Assembly: GCA_033807775.1 (NCBI GenBank)
Contig: CM066327.1
Span: 97,610,295-97,674,294, forward strand
Source: Saussurea involucrata
Taxonomy: Eukaryota; Streptophyta; Magnoliopsida; Asterales; Asteraceae
DNA length: 64,000 bases
Direction of reading: 5' to 3'
The notes under the pieces are model-generated. The model had not been told where the DNA came from. It worked only from the letters and a program-made list of their open reading frames with translations, and made no database searches. Below, in pieces: positions 23,413-34,372 of this stretch. The stretch's first letter is position 1, and the number at the start of each line of letters is the position of its first letter. The position numbers were made by a program, and so were the translations under genes.

Positions 23413-24451
23413 ATCCAAGAAAAGTTGGATCTCAGAACTAGAATCAAAGAGTGCAGTGATTGTATGCTTTCAGAAGAAAATTCAAAGAAGTTGCTGCATA
23501 TTGACTTTGTATTTCCTGCTGAATACCAAGTGAATGGGGTTTACTCAAATGAGGTTGATGAGATTATTCCAGAAATTTTATCTTCACAAGATGTTCAGAT
23601 GCAAGAAGCTGAACAAGCAGAAAAATCTGAAACTAATGAAGAAGAGATACCCATTGATCCGAGTGCTATGTTCTTGGAGTATACTTTGCCAAACTTCTTT
23701 CAACCAAGAGAAGTGAACTTTCTGAGTGTGTATCATGATAGGCCAGAATTTTCTCAATGGCTTCATGCTGAAATGAAAAGAATTGTGGGAAAGAAAAAGA
23801 AGTCTGTATATTCTGATTTCATGATCACTGGAATCAGAGAATTGGTTGTCAGACAGTTCAAGAAACACGAGTACTATGGATTTGAAGTTCTGAGATAAGA
23901 TGGAAAGTATACTACTTCACTGAAGCTGACTTTGATGAAATCTCAATTTTTGATTTCTACAGATTATATTGTCTTTTGGAGAATAAAGATTGCAGCAAGT
24001 ACAAAAAGGAAAGAGGAGCATTGGCAACAGTAAGAAGTGCTATGTTCTATATTCTGAGATGGCATGCATATACAGATTTTCAATTTCTCTATATGTAAGT
24101 AGACCATGTGTGTATATTTCCAAGCCTAACAATGATCATGAACAACTGGATGTTATGAAGACTGGATATGTGAGTGAATTTCCAGAATTGGGAATTGTGA
24201 TGAAAACCAATCAAAAGAAAAAGATCTTCTTCAGAGCCATTGAAGCTGCCAAATACTGCTCTGGAACTCTAAGATTCATCAAGAACAACTTGAACAAAAA
24301 GTTACAAAAAGGGGTCAAAGATGGTAAAGTTGAAAAGACAAAAGATCTCATTGAAGTGATTGATAGAAGACTTGCCTTAAGGAATGTGATTCTACTTAAA
24401 ATTGTGCCTGAACTTAAAGAATTCAATGTTGAAAAGTACAAAAGTATTTGA
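23413..24451 (+). pseudogene. RE3 ORF3, C-terminal half
   Basis: Starts where RE6 ends. Three frames: 23413-23898 (FVFPAEYQVNGV, acidic linker, PEFSQWLHAEMKRIVG), 23899 to about 24093 (KVYYFTEADFDEISIFDFYR, YILRWHAYTDFQ), and to 24451 (YVSEFPELGIV, FFRAIEAAKYCSGTL, IEVIDRRLALRNVI). Close in order to the end of RE2 ORF3 (SEADF, DFQMGVE, RFCDGTLFK) and RE10 ORF3. Soluble and charged with no membrane helix. Role unknown. Confidence 0.75.
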
Positions 24452-24452
24452 C

Positions 24453-24466
24453 AAAAAGGGGGAGAT
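24453..24466 (+). promoter_or_regulatory. RE3 3' polypurine tract
   Basis: AAAAAGGGGGAGAT directly before TGTT of the LTR and right after the ORF3 stop. Confidence 0.9.
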
Positions 24467-25032
24467 TGTTAGATCTAGAGTTTTGTCAAAAACACAAGTG
24501 TTGAAATCTTAAGTGAAGACTTAGAGTTCTGAGTAGAAGACTCAGAACTTCTGATTAGAGAAGTCTCGAAAAGATTACTAAGTGTGAAAGTCTGAATATA
24601 AGGTTCAGAGTTCTGAGTAGGAGACTCGGAACTTTTGATGATGAAGATGAAAGTGTCAGTGCTTGAAGTAAGTTCCGAAGTGCTTGATCAGAAGAATGTT
24701 CAGAAGTTCTGAACATGTTGTTCAGAACTTAAGTCAGGATATTTTCCCTTGTATTCTGTTAACTAAATAGGACACGTGTATTAGTTCTATTGGTTTGTCT
24801 TGTATATGTACTGTAGCTTTAGTCTTTCCTTACAGTATATATAGAAGTTAGCAACTGTAAGCTAACTAACATTTGCGTATAACTTTGTATTCACTTTGAA
24901 ATCTTTGAGAGATTATCTCTCTAGATTTGTAATCTGTTCTTAATCGAATACAAAGCTTTTGGATCCTAATCTATGTCAATTTACTGTTTAATTGTTCATA
25001 ATTGATTGTAAGATTGAATCCTGGTTTCTACA
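24467..25032 (+). repeat. RE3 3' LTR
   Basis: 566 bases, TGTTAGATC...TTTCTACA, with clustered TCAGAACTTCTGA-type palindromes (24525-24740), a GACACGTG element and a TATA-like GTATATATAG near 24835. GTGTC follows. Confidence 0.92.
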
Positions 25033-25037
25033 GTGTC

Positions 25038-25957
25038 CCTTTTATATAAAGCCACCCGGGAACCCTTAATCATTTTATTTCAAATTACCCGGAAACCCTA
25101 AAACCCCTTGCCAAACCTCTCGACTACCTTCCTCACTCGGAAACCCTCATCTCGTGCTCAATTCTTCGATTTCAGACTTCTCAAGCTCAGTAATTCTAGT
25201 CTCATACACTCAACTGATTTTCGATCATCAACAAACGCACACATTCACGAATCTGTGGCGACTCGATTGCCACAGTGCACTCACCGGGATTTCCCAAAAC
25301 CCCTTTTGATCGTCGCCTCTTATACAGTTTGTCTCATGGGTCATAAATCAAACCAGTGGAAGATATTACCTGTTCGATCAATCTACACCGAGTAGATGTC
25401 CCTTTTGAGCATGTTTTGGTCGACTTTGGTACACCAGGGTCATACCCGGAAACCCTAGTTACCCGGTAACATTCAGGTTACCCGGTAACTAGCTTGTTAT
25501 CCGGTAAGTCTTCATGTTCTGGAGACCTTGATCCCCGGTAACACATGTCGTCCGGATTCCTTTGTATCCGGTAAGTTCGACATCCGGTAAGTTCAAGATC
25601 CGGTAACCTCGTTGAATCCGGTAAGCTAATCCCATTCGGTAACCTATGTATCATCCGGTAAGACATACTCACCCGGTATGTTCCATTTTATCCGGTAACC
25701 ATATGGTACCCGGTAACCTTTATGTTACCCGGTAACCCCTGTCTGCCTAGTCAGTTTTGCTTGTCCGGATACCCTGTTTATCCGGACACTGCTCATGTTC
25801 AATTCCTTTGCATTATCACACATTGGCAATCCGAATGTCATGCTCTTCCAGCCAGTCCTCAGTCAACCGATGATTGAGCCGTTAAAATGCTAAGGTACGC
25901 ACTTACGTTGGTGTTATTCCGTCTAAGTTCTGACACTGGTTCTTACAGGTACTCTAA
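25038..25957 (+). promoter_or_regulatory. RE2 ORF3 promoter and leader
   Basis: TATATAA at 25043-25049, only six bases after the RE3 target duplication, then about 900 bases to the ORF3 ATG without a long frame. TTCTTACAG at 25941-25949 is acceptor-like just before CTCTAAATGG. Functional use is inferred by analogy with RE4 and RE9. Confidence 0.45.
25437..25745 (+). repeat. RE2 cluster of CCGGTAA palindromes
   Basis: More than ten copies of (T)(A)CCGGTAA(C/G) in 300 bases, including perfect TTACCCGGTAAC at 25459-25470 and 25478-25489. Several read CCGGTAAGT, which also fits a splice-donor consensus. The same motif flanks the RE3 insertion at 7141-7205. Confidence 0.9.
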
Positions 25958-28814
25958 ATGGCGGAAGAACAACAGGAGCAACAGCAGAACATCCCACCAC
26001 CTGAGGATATTATAGATTACGAGGATGACAATGCCTTGGTTCTTGCGGCTCAGGAACTAGAGATCAATCCGAACAAGCACCACCTTGATGCTGCCGCATT
26101 CAGGCCCGATCATCAAGTAGTGGTTGATATAATGCTCGGCCACCCGCTTCGCCGAGCACTGACCGCGACAACTGACGTGCCGCTCATATATGTACATCAA
26201 GTATGGCACACGGTGAGGGTGGTCACTGTCAACAACGTTCAGACCATCACTGCCAACATCGATCACTACCTATTCACTCTGACGCTGGAATCCTTTCGCC
26301 GACTATTGTCCCTGCCGGAACCGACTGCCTGAGGCCATGCAGCATACGCACCCACCATCGACGACGTCATACTGTGTTGAAGTTCGTGCGCTCGGATATC
26401 GCCACGACCTCGACCGCCCGTCCGCTTTCACCAGAAAATATATTGCCCCGGTTTGGTACACTCTATTTTCGATCCTAAACCAATGTCTATCCTCACATTG
26501 GAAGCGGATACACCAATGCACCGTAGACTTCCTACGTCTATTTCACGTAGTTGTCTACAATCGGCACATAGACTACGCAGCAGTCATTTGGCGTCAAATG
26601 GTGCTAGCCATCAGACACACCGGCGGTACCAAAAAGAAGTTCGTCCCGTTTCCGCGATTCCTTTCCTTGGCCGTTCGGCAACATATGGATGCGAATCCCC
26701 TGATCCCACGACGAATCAACCATCCGGTATGTCCTCATCACCCTCAACAATACTTGGTGATTCGTAATCCACCTACTACCTAAGCCATGCCTATACCTGA
26801 AGCCTTACTGGCACACGCGGACCCCACTGCCTTTAAGCGGAATCCGAGGATCGGAAGGAAATCCTACCACGGCCACATCAGCACCAATCGTGAACGTAGG
26901 TGGCTCTGCCTCTAAGGTAGATGCCTCAACGGGTAATCTAAGTGATCCCGGTGTTACTTTGCCCGACTTTGTGTCACAAGGGTCCCTGGACAACACCCTC
27001 AAGGCTGTCCGCGAGGCAATGGAGCAGCTCCTCATCGCCGAGCTCGATAAACTGAAAAGCCTGATCAAACGTAAGGAGAAGATAGTCGAAGCTGAAACCG
27101 CACCAACACCTCCACCGGGTCCCGCTCAGCCTACTTACTCGGTGGACACCCTGAAGACTATGCTTCTTGTTCAACTGCTCCAGCAATCCGAAACCGATGC
27201 CTCTACCGAAGCAGACCTGATCTCAGTTCTCCGATCCTAGGTATCTGCTCCTTCGTCATCCGTTACATCACAATTGGACCAGCTTGACACGACTCTTAAG
27301 GACGTACAACAAGCGCTTAAAACGAGGTCTGATAGAGTCGCCTCACTCGAAGACATTTGCAAGAGTCAAGTTGGCGGACTCAAGCGACGACACGATGACC
27401 AAGATGATCCTGATCACCGTGAGGGGGAGAACAAGAGACTACGCTTATCCGAGTCCGATCCAATCATCCCTGAAACTACTGTGGTTCAACCAGAACCATC
27501 AACTGCGGCAACTACAACTGAAGAACAACCTGAAGCCGAGTTGAGTTTAGCCGAGATGGAAATTGATATGGACATCTTCGATGACGAAGACCCGACGGTT
27601 GAAAAGCCCGAGGGAACAACACAGGAATTGGTCACAGATGATACATCAGATAGAACCGGAATACAACTGATAGATCCAGACTCCCAGATCGACCCGAAGA
27701 CCGAAAATGCATGGTACGAAAAAGCTGCCAGTGCTGTAAATCTCCAGGTAAACCTGATCTTTCCGACTGATGAAGATGATAATGTTGACTACGACCAGTT
27801 TCTGCTGCAAAACCTATATGGTACACCCGTTCACTTAGCTCAATCCCCCGAGACTTCTACAAGACCCGAAACTTCAACTGCTGAAAATCCGACATCTCCT
27901 CAACTACCGAAAGGTTCTGATCTTCCCCCCCTCCTCAGCAACAAATCCGATGGGAGAAGATTATGATCCATATTCCTCACTCGGAGGAATCTCTGAAGAA
28001 GCTATACGTTCACAGGTTACGCCCCATTGAGCCATCTTTCTGTCTTGGGATTTCCCACTTTGCGCGGAATACCAAGATCAGTACATAAAAGCCATGAAGC
28101 GGTGTCTGCCAGTTAGTCAAGTCCGAACCAAGCACAAGATCACTGAAGTGCTCAACATCTAAACCAACGGAATCCTTAGAGTCTTGTTTCCAGTTTTCAC
28201 TGTTCGCCGCGAAGACGGTAATTAATGGAAAATTTCTGAAGCTGATTTTAAGAATCTTTTACCGTTCGACTTGCTTGATTTACTGAAAGATCTCCGAACC
28301 ATGACCATCTGTCCTCTTCATGTGACTAAAGCGCTCGAGGCTGTTCGTCGATTCCTGATACACTCAATTATGATGTCATACCTGATTGATTTTCAAATGG
28401 GAGTCGAGAACTGAAGATGTAAACCTGATAAAACCGGATCTAAAAGCTCCTGAACTGAAGATGTATCCCGAGAACACACTGCTTCAAGAACCAGAATTTG
28501 GGATAGTATACCTCAACGAACAGAAAGAAAAGAGGTTACTCCGATTCAACCAGGTCGACAGATTCTGCGATGGCACACTCTTCAAAGTTCAAGACGCTCT
28601 TCGAAAAATCATCACGTTCGAATCCAAAAATCAAAAGGTATCTTATGTTCCGAACTCGAATGAGACAACCACACGGAAAGCCTTAGAAATGATTGAAGAA
28701 TGCATCGACTACCGCCGAGCCATCAGAACGTTCGAGATTCACTTTGCGCTCCGAAAGAGATATGTTTATAACTGGCGCCAACTTGAACTTCGATTCAAAG
28801 GGGGAGATTGTTAG
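25958..28814 (+). pseudogene. RE2 ORF3, frameshifted
   Basis: ATG 25958 (MAEEQQEQQQN, acidic). N-terminal signature HPLRRALTATTDVPLIYVHQ-VW about residues 52-75. Then a frame change near 26335 to the segment with CTVDFLRLFHVVVYN, DYAAVIW, FVPFPRFL; another to 26890-27966 with a helical stretch, one TAG at 27238, a basic KRRHDD...NKRLRLSE cluster (27380-27450) and a long acidic, Pro/Thr-rich linker; then SEADF, DFQMGVE and RFCDGTLFK, ending through the PPT at TAG 28812. Same architecture as RE3 and RE10 at the C-terminus. No transmembrane helix seen. Confidence 0.75.
28797..28808 (+). promoter_or_regulatory. RE2 3' polypurine tract
   Basis: AAAGGGGGAGAT overlapping the last ORF3 codons and abutting the LTR TGTT. 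Confidence 0.9.
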
Positions 28815-29090
28815 GGCAATATTTGGTTGAATAGAAGTTCAAGGGCTGAATTGCAATTCTTTATTTTGAGCCTTATTAGTGAACGGGCCGTGGGCTTGTT
28901 AACCATGGGCCCATCTTATATAATGTTGTAATTAGCTTAGAATTAAGTTAGTTGTCATTTTAGCTTTCCTAATCGTATTGTAAACACTCAGAATTATTGA
29001 AAGCAAATTGGATGACCAGTTGAAATCCTAACGACCTGTTCTTCATATATTGATTTCTGTATTGTTCGTTGCACGAATCTGGAACTCACA
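28809..29090 (+). repeat. RE2 3' LTR
   Basis: TGTTAGGGCAATATTTGG to GGAACTCACA, about 282 bases. Beyond it a minus-strand reading frame of RE7 begins. The 5' LTR lies outside the window, so the right border is by TG..CA logic only. Confidence 0.7.
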
Positions 29091-31245
29091 CTTAGGCAGG
29101 ATGAAGGGCTCTGTGTCAGGTTTACGCTTTGGGGTCAGCAGAGTCTTCTTGGCATATGAACTTTAAGATTTCTTTACCTCGTCAGAAGTGGAGTATAGGA
29201 TGACCATTGGTTTGTTTGGCTTGGCTTGTGCTTCAGATGGAGGTTTTGCAGAACTTCTGGTTGCAAGAGTTTCTTCTATGGTTTTTTTAGCCTGTTAGGC
29301 TCTTGAAGTCACAGACACTGCATTTAGGGGTTTAACATTGATAGGCTATTTTGCTCTATTGATCTTAGATGATTGGTTCCCTCTTATGATGACCACTTGG
29401 ACCAAGCCATCGGGGCCTTGGTCATCATACTTCTGCTTCTTGTCAGCCTCTGTCTGGCAAGTAGCAGGTGCCTTCTCACTTAGGAATGGACTCTATGGCA
29501 TTCTTGAGTTTCTCACAAATGACTTATACCATTACTAGAGCCTTATCCACCTCATAATCGGTCTTGAAGCGAATCATGGCAGCAAAATGTCTAAAATCCT
29601 TGGCATAAGAAGAGGCGGCATTGGTAAAAGTCTGAGTGAAGTCGTATACTATAGGGTTCATCTATTTTATAGGTGATTGAATATGTTTCCTGATCATGTA
29701 TTCTGTAGGTAAAACAGGAGAAAGAGAAGATTGTACCATTTGTTGCACGTTCTCTAGATCCTTCTATAGATCAGCAACAACAATTGAAAGTTTAGGCTCT
29801 GCGATAGTAAACTTCCCTTCAAATGACTCAGATAAACTCTGTGCAACCACAACCACATTTTGGACCTTAGATGTCAGGGTGGTGAGTTTGGACTCAAGTT
29901 TTTCAATTGTGTGCTCTGACTCTGGGTAGCTTGCGCTTTAAGCTATATGAGTACTTGGACATTGGATTTGACTTCAGAGACAAGAGAATCCACCTTTGTG
30001 TGTAAACCTGAAAGGGAGTTGATATGGATGCTTGAGAAGTGTTGATTGAGCTTTTCAACTCAGTCAGTGTGTTCTCCAAATAGGTGACAAAGAGTTGGAA
30101 GTCATTCTTTGTGACATATAGAGATGGGGTAACCTCTAGCTCAACACATGTGCTAGAGTGTGTTCCTGTTCCTGGAACACCTTGAGGTCCTAATTTGACG
30201 TTGGGACCTGTAGGACTTTCCTCCTGTCCTTGCAACAAGTCATCAGAAGATGACTCAGAAGCTCTGGAGGTTCGGATTTCATCATCAACATGTCTTGCTT
30301 CAGAGGCAGAGGCATGAGTGACATAGTGTTTATTTGGAGACTTGTCAGGAGTCTATTCGTTAAAGTGCACAAAGGACCGCTCTGAACGGTCTTTGTATAG
30401 TGAGTATTGTGGAGAAGCAACACATGTTCTGTGCAAGGAGGAGTTGTACACGTGGGAGAATAGGTACCGAAATCTTCAATGGTTGTATTGGCTATTCATA
30501 GGCACAGAAGAACAAAGAATTTCCTCTGTCCAGTTGGTTTGGGCTTGATTCGAGGTGTGCACCTCTGTTTCCGTATCTCGTGATACTAGACTAGCTGAGA
30601 TAGTCAATGTGTTTGCACTGGAAGTGGGCTTGGGATGTGTGCCAGAGGCATCTTTTTCACCTATCATCTCCTCCTCCGTTTGTTTTCCTAAATCTAATTC
30701 AACTTCTTCTTCTTCATCATCATCACTCTCATAGAGCTCGAGAAGTGAAGTCAAGGGGTTCTGGTATAAATGGACTTCAGAGACTTCTGTGGAGATACAC
30801 TTAACTCTAGATCCGAATCAGCATCGGCTACCCTTGGAGAAAGACCGTCATCGGGAAATCGTACTACCCATCTAGATGAATTCGACTCCTTTACACCTTC
30901 GAAAGTTGGTGGGCTCCAAGGTTGGGTTTCAGATAGGGGGTTTTTAGGTTCATCAATCAGAGCCTCTGTTGGTTCTTCCCTATCTTCATCATCAGGGGTA
31001 GTAATAGGTGCATTCTCAAGGTTCCGTGGGGCTTCTTGTACAACCTCTAAGGATTTGGGAGTTCTTTTTGTTAGGCGTTTCTTCTTCTTTTGAGGTTCAA
31101 GGGTTGTGTCCTTTGTAGGCTTCTCTGAGACATCGACTTTCCTTGACCTCTTCTTGGTCTTCTTTTTGGGATTCGCAACAAAAGGTTCTGTTGCAGAGGG
31201 TTCTGTGGGTTCCTCTTTTCTCACCTCTACCCTTGGGGAGTTTTC
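29091..31245 (-). pseudogene. RE7 ORF3, middle and C-terminal part
   Basis: Begins at the RE8 border with NSPRVEVRKEE. Strongly basic clusters KKKTKKRSRK and KKKKRLTKRTPK (31075-31170), then acidic linkers, SSRWVVRFPDDGLSP, a frameshift near 30753, LYESDDDEEEEVELDL, Ser/Thr-rich stretch, stops near 30476 and 30340, and a coiled-coil-like segment near 30150-29940. 29091-29900 is decayed; KPDTEPFILPK at the RE2 border is still readable. The basic cluster and acidic linker parallel RE2, RE4 and RE9. Confidence 0.6.
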
Positions 31246-32002
31246 TGTTATAACCAATCTTCCGATAATCAAAATTAATACAAACAAAACAAGAAAATAC
31301 TTATAAAGAACAAGTATTGATTGAGAATCGTGTACTTTTTGGACAGAGACCTGATTACTTAGTGTCCTAATACGAAATTTAGTCCCTAATCGTGCTTGGT
31401 TCCGGACGTCTCCTAGAGGATACAACTATCCGATTGAATCGATAAACGTCAATTCAACCCCATCGAATCGATAGAATGTTTCTATGAAAAGCAAGAATAT
31501 GGATAAGGATTTTGAGAGAGAAACACTGATTTTTCGTCTGCCAAAATGGAGGGAAGCTTCCCCCATTCATAGTTTTCTCATTGATAACCGAAACAAGCTG
31601 CCAAAACTGACACAGGGGGCCGCGTGGATGGCGGCGCGACCTGACTCGCGCGGAGAGTCGCGCAGGCCACTATTTGTTTACGTACAAGAGAATGGTGCGC
31701 ACAATGGCGCGGCTGGACCCACGCGGTAAGTCGCCCGAAACACTGTTTAATCCGTAAAACAGAGGCTGGCGCGCATGGCCCAAAAAATCGATTTAATGAT
31801 CACTAGAGCCCAAGAGCACCAAGGCCCATGGCCCAATATTTTGACCATTAAATATATGTTATGCTCTCACTCAAACCCAAGAATTTTTTTTTACTTGGAC
31901 CTTTCTCCATTTTGACAACTCTTATGGGTATGGCCATATAAACCCATAAAAGTTTCAAGTACTTTCCTATCTGGGACAACATTGTAAGATTAATACCCAA
32001 CA
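31246..32002 (-). repeat. RE8 3' LTR
   Basis: Plus strand TGTTATAACC...ATACCCAACA. Shorter than the other LTR: it lacks a block matching 50258-50284 and one near 49790-49830. A TATA-like element is present in the right copy (minus CTATAAATGG, about 50043). Confidence 0.9.
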
Positions 32003-32531
32003 ATACCCCACATTTTCTATTCAAACTTCCAACAATACCCCACATTTGAATAGAAAATAAGATAAAACACATAGGATTTTATTTTCTATTCAAGAATCTA
32101 AATATGATATACATCAGAAAAGGTGTATTTTGGACTTGAACCGTCCTTAGTGATTACAACTCGGATCTACTTTGTGGGTAGTGAACAAAGTCTTGAACTA
32201 ACCACGTTTTATAGTAAATCTAGACAAATTGTATCACATACATCATATTTATACATACATCGATTCTTACAGTTTTGTTCATTTCGGTCGTGAACGATGT
32301 CCTTTCTTCATGAGATTTGTAGAGAACGTAGCCATCTCGGTTCCCATAGGTGCGACCACACATCGATCTCACATAGGTAATGCCAATCAAGAACATTCCG
32401 TAGTGTTCCACTATAGTAGCTATTAGCATTATTAAGAATTAGAATTCAACCCTTAAACGTCAACGGAAAAACACAATTGAGGACATCATAGGAATAGGCA
32501 TACCTTGTGTTTGTTCCCGCTTGAGTCTTCC
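32003..32531 (-). other. RE8 PPT and 3' untranslated region
   Basis: Minus strand AATGTGGGGTAT before the LTR (32003-32015), with a second copy of the same TTTGAATAG/TGTGGGGTATTGTTGG block at 32027-32050, so the tract is duplicated. The rest to the pol stop has no gene. Confidence 0.6.
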
Positions 32532-33406
32532 TTAACTAGTTTGCCTATTGAATCTAGACCATGGGATCTCCAATGTTGCTAGGTTAGGTTTCTGCCAAGT
32601 GTCAACTCGTTGTATTGGCTTTAAGCCCATTCCACTCGATGTAAAGATGACTTGCTCTCTATTAAGGCCCTTTGTCAAAGGATCTGCTATATTTTCCTTT
32701 GACTTTATATAATCAATGGAAATTATTCCATTTTTCAGCAAGTCTTTGATTGTATTATGTCTATGCCTTATGTGCCTTGATTTGCCATTGTAAATATGAT
32801 TCTTTGCTCTAGTTAGAGCAGCCATACTATCACAATGTATACAAATGGCCGTCACAGGCTTAGGCCATAGCGGAATACCTTCAAGGAAGCTATTAAGCCA
32901 TTCGGCTTCTTCAGCGGCTTTGTCTAATGCAACAAACTCAGCCTCCATTGTTGAATGTGTATTCACCGTTTGCTTTGATGATTTCCAAGATATTTATGCT
33001 CCACCAAGGGTAAACACATAACCACTTGTGGACTTGCTTTCCGAGTGATTGGAAATCCAATTAGCATCACAGTATCCCTCTATCACGGGAGGATACTTTA
33101 TATAATGCAAACCATCATATATTGTATGTTTAAGATATCGGAGCACTCTAACTAATGCATACCAATGATCTTTACCCGGATTGTGTGAGTAACGACTTAG
33201 TCTACTCACCGTATATGCTAGATCCGGTCGTGTGCAATTCATAACATACATCAAGCTTCCAAGTACTTGAGTATACTCCAACTGAGATACACTATCTCCT
33301 TGATTCTTCTTAACATGACTAGAAGGATCAAATGGGGAAACGACCGGTCGATCATCATAGTGTCCAAACTTTCTAAGGACTTTTTCTATATAATGGGACT
33401 GGGTAA
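32532..33406 (-). pseudogene. pol: RE8 pol: end of RT and RNase H
   Basis: Continues directly from 46453 across RE9 ([17 protein letters not shown]). Contains [96 protein letters not shown] and ENIADPLTKGL. One TAA after LGGA (32994-32996). Complete RNase H motif set. Confidence 0.92.
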
Positions 33407-34337
33407 TGTTGATCCAAACCCTCTGTGATTTGATAATGACCCTTTAAGAAACACTTAGTGAAAATTGTAAGTAGACAATATGTATTAGAGTTTCACTATC
33501 GCTGATATGTACTATGTCTCTGCAGTACCGCTGATAGGAACTCATGCTCTTTAAGTTTAAACATCCAGCGAACACTGTTCATCAATAGAGCCTGGGCCTG
33601 TTCAGTCCTATTGATGATCGCTGATAGTTTAGTTGTTTACTTATGATCCCTGAAGAGAAGTTTCACGTCAACAAAGGTTCTACGCTGAAGTCGAAGATGA
33701 AGCCCAAGAACCAGCGACAAAGTCTACTAATGAACTGATGCGGATAACAGCAAAGCCAAGACCTGTCCACTCAACGTGAAGTATCAAGTAGATGACTTCA
33801 ACGATTGCTGAGCTTTGTCACTCGCTGATAAAGAACTGTTCAACAAGCGCTGATCATGAGGTCTACTCTACGAGTTACTTTTGTCTTTCCCCCTTGCACG
33901 TCTCCGTACGATAATGTCAGAAAGGACATCCCTTATGTCTAGAATCATACAACCAACTCTGATTCTACATTGTATATCATACGGCTACTAGGTTGTCTAC
34001 AAAGGTAAAACCATGCAACCAATCAGCTGCTGCCATGTGTAAAGTAATACTGAAATGCATTAAATGCATGCAGTATATAAGAAGAACCCTACTTCAGAAA
34101 TGAAGTGCCCGGCCATCTTCTTCTTTCTCTCTTAGTGTTAGAATATTACTCGTAGTATTCTTATCTCCTTCTGTCTTAATTCTAGTGCAAGAAACTTAGT
34201 GTTCTTAACTTGTTTAGATTAGGTTAATCCTTAATCTTGTTCCGCAACAAGTTGTAAATTGTTTGATTATATCAATAAACAATTTAGAAAGTAAAAATCT
34301 GTGAGTTTGTATTCAACCCCACCTTCTACAAACTTGT
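33407..34337 (+). repeat. RE9 5' LTR, last bases deleted
   Basis: TGTTGATCCAAACC start, TATA box TATATAA at 34074-34080 in GCAGTATATAAGAAG, many TCAGCG/CGCTGA motifs. It stops at AACTTGT; compared with RE11 (55388-55436) about 45 bases including the LTR end and the tRNA-Met primer site are gone. It differs from the 3' LTR by a few percent, judged by eye. Confidence 0.9.
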
Positions 34338-34372
34338 TTATCCTAATCTTCTCTTCATCGCTATTTCTCAGA

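Larger units (their letters stand above)
7210..25032 (+). mobile_element. RE3: Sirevirus-like element with GTGTC target duplication
   Basis: 5' LTR begins 7210 (TGTTAGATC), 3' LTR ends 25032 (TTTCTACA). GTGTC flanks both sides (7205-7209, 25033-25037). Native sequence remaining is 7210-7630 and 23413-25032; the rest of the 5' LTR, gag, pol and the start of ORF3 are gone, replaced by RE4, RE5 and RE6. About a dozen mismatches separate the two LTRs over the shared 421 bases. Confidence 0.9.
5851..29090 (+). mobile_element. RE2: Sirevirus-like element, split by RE3
   Basis: RE2 pieces are 5851-7209 (end of pol, polypurine array, start of the ORF3 upstream region) and 25038-29090 (TATA box, leader, ORF3, PPT, 3' LTR). 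RE3 and everything inside it occupies 7210-25032. The two pieces rejoin cleanly: both flanks carry CCGG(T)AA palindromes and the GTGTC target duplication. Gag and most of pol lie left of the window beyond RE1. Confidence 0.8.

Noticed and set aside
25437..25745. CRISPR-like array
   Set aside because: Repeats are only 7-12 bases, irregularly spaced, in plant retroelement DNA.
29338..29929. Plus-strand frames in RE7 as host exons
   Set aside because: They oppose the ORF3 remnant of RE7, and have no splice or codon support.
30751..31425. Single 224-codon gene across 31246
   Set aside because: The first 60 codons are RE8 LTR; the frame crosses the insertion border by chance.
34301..34372. Upstream start for RE9 gag inside the LTR
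   Set aside because: The extra 24 codons arise from LTR sequence fused by the primer-site deletion; the first ATG homologous to the family is 34373.
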